DNA of 7,881 nt from Planctomycetota bacterium (GTDB lineage Bacteria > Planctomycetota > UBA1135 > GCA-002686595). Every line of letters starts with the position of its first letter. The first letter of the stretch is position 1. The position numbers and the translations under genes are program-made. Positions 7,132-7,881 of this stretch are shown one piece after another. The DNA lies in NCBI GenBank assembly GCA_029212955.1, contig JARGOW010000012.1, positions 1 to 7,881 of the forward strand. Reading direction: 5' to 3'. Under the pieces are notes generated by a model. It did no database searches. It had not been told where the DNA came from and worked only from the letters and a program-made list of their open reading frames with translations.

Positions 7132-7881
7132 TCAGGAACGCGCCAAGGAATGAGATGGGAATTCCCATGGTCGTCCAGAAAGCCAAACGCAAGTCCAGGA
7201 AGAGCACGAGAACGGCAAAGACCAAAATCAGTCCCATACCACCATTGCGCATGAGCAGGTCCATGCGGCTGCGCAGGGTGTCCGCACCGTTGCTCCAGAT
7301 CGTGGCTTCGATGCCATCGGGCGTGGGCCACCCGGCGAGATAGGCTTTGATCTGCTCTTCAATGTCCAGGACCTGCTGTTCGCCGACACTACTCACGGTC
7401 ACGTAGGAAACCGGGTGCCCGTTGAACTTGCTCGAAGTGTCCGATTCCTCAAAGCCATCTTGGATCGTCGCCACATCGGAGAGGCGCACCACGGTGCCCT
7501 GACTGTCCGAATGCACGATGAGTCGCTCGAAGTCCAGCCGGTTGTAGGCCTGGGCATCCGTGCGCAATAGTATCTCGCCACTATCCGAACGGATGGATCC
7601 GGCCGGCAGGTTGACGGAGAATCCGCTCACCGCGGCGGAAACGTCTTGGATGGAAAGCCCGTACTGTTGCAGGGAGTCCTCAGAGACTTCGACCGCGATT
7701 TCATATTCGCGAACGCCTTCAACCTTGACCAGGGAAATGCCGTCGAGGCTAGATAGGTCGTCACGCAGGCGGAATGCGAGTTCGCGTAGGCTCCGCTCGG
7801 GCGCGTCGCCCCACAGGGCCACCGTCAATACCTTGCGAATCATGGTCGCGTCGGAAACGGTCGGGTTTTCGGCATCCTGGG
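7082..7881 (-). CDS. RND efflux permease, N-terminal part (partial, frameshifted)
   Basis: The frame is open to the right edge (first visible residues QDAENPTVSDATMIRKVL), so the true start, TM1 and the first porter subdomain are outside the window. What is visible is a periplasmic porter region (GVREYEIAVEVSEDSLQQYG, then GEILLRTDAQAYN, then VRLSDVATIQDGFEE). It is followed by TM2 and TM3 (LLMRNGGMGLILVFAVLVLF, then AFWTTMGIPISFLGAFL). After GAFLI the reading leaves the family pattern, gives ILPVRVHPRAWNRGG and stops at 7084-7082. Together with the 5095-7131 segment it forms one broken gene. The adaptor and outer-membrane partner genes are not in view and would be expected upstream, to the right. 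Unless the break is an artefact, no functional pump can be made from this copy. Confidence 0.9.
   Translation of the reverse strand, partial: QDAENPTVSDATMIRKVLTVALWGDAPERSLRELAFRLRDDLSSLDGISLVKVEGVREYEIAVEVSEDSLQQYGLSIQDVSAAVSGFSVNLPAGSIRSDSGEILLRTDAQAYNRLDFERLIVHSDSQGTVVRLSDVATIQDGFEESDTSSKFNGHPVSYVTVSSVGEQQVLDIEEQIKAYLAGWPTPDGIEATIWSNGADTLRSRMDLLMRNGGMGLILVFAVLVLFLDLRLAFWTTMGIPISFLGAFLIILPVRVHPRAWNRGG
7117..7133 (-). other. Frameshifting deletion junction in the RND gene
   Basis: On the minus strand the 5' frame reads FLGAFL up to 7133, and the 3' frame picks up the family pattern at S-L-F from 7125. Only seven bases (7132-7126) lie between. Family members, from memory, have about 12 residues there (end of TM3, a short loop ending in N-M-I, start of TM4), so roughly 29 bases are missing. 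The bases TCTCCCTGTT (7127-7118) read L-P-V in one frame and S-L-F in the other; each fits one side of the missing segment. Confidence 0.75.

Noticed and set aside
7105..7133. Programmed ribosomal frameshift in the RND gene
   Set aside because: A one-base shift would rejoin the frames but still leave about 10 residues missing between TM3 and TM4, and there is no slippery heptamer. Deletion or assembly collapse explains both facts.

Overview
This is a GC-rich bacterial window with about six genes, several of them for envelope proteins. Two predicted lipoproteins, a lipoprotein-anchored sulfatase-fold protein, a secreted unknown protein, a small four-helix membrane protein and an RND efflux pump all point to a Gram-negative-type, double-membrane bacterium. 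The Tat-type lipoprotein leader together with a divergent sulfatase-fold protein would fit Planctomycetota or a related environmental phylum. That placement is a guess, because no rRNA or other phylogenetic marker is present.

Layout. Positions 1-117 (minus) hold the start of a Tat-exported lipoprotein gene that runs off the left edge. Its start codon lies six bases after a good -10 box, so its transcript may be leaderless. A strong intrinsic terminator (169-204, minus) separates it from a complete gene for an unrecognised lipoprotein (223-1011, minus). A divergent 163-bp gap follows. Two plus-strand genes come next: a secreted protein of unknown function (1175-2419, GTG start set by a clear Shine-Dalgarno) and, four bases later, a lipoprotein of the sulfatase/alkaline-phosphatase fold (2424-4661). 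The second half of the window is on the minus strand and converges on the sulfatase-like gene with a 9-bp gap. It holds a four-helix membrane protein (4671-5012) and, upstream of it, a large RND-type efflux permease (5095 to the right edge).

Main points of interest. (1) The sulfatase-like protein keeps the fold signatures and the C-terminal DHG metal motif, but it has lost three active-site positions: the first metal Asp is Gly340, the formylglycine/Thr nucleophile is Ala380 and the DPH His is Gln492. It looks like a pseudo-sulfatase, paired in one likely operon with an unknown secreted protein. (2) The RND gene is broken near 7117-7133 by a frameshifting deletion of roughly 29 nt between transmembrane helices 3 and 4. 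The remaining bases fit the family in both frames, which suggests slippage between two short copies of the same sequence, either in the cell or in assembly. (3) A 9-10 bp GC-rich hairpin abuts, and probably includes, the start codon of the small membrane protein.

I see no tRNA, rRNA, CRISPR array, insertion sequence or phage gene. No stretch over 300 bases lacks a gene.
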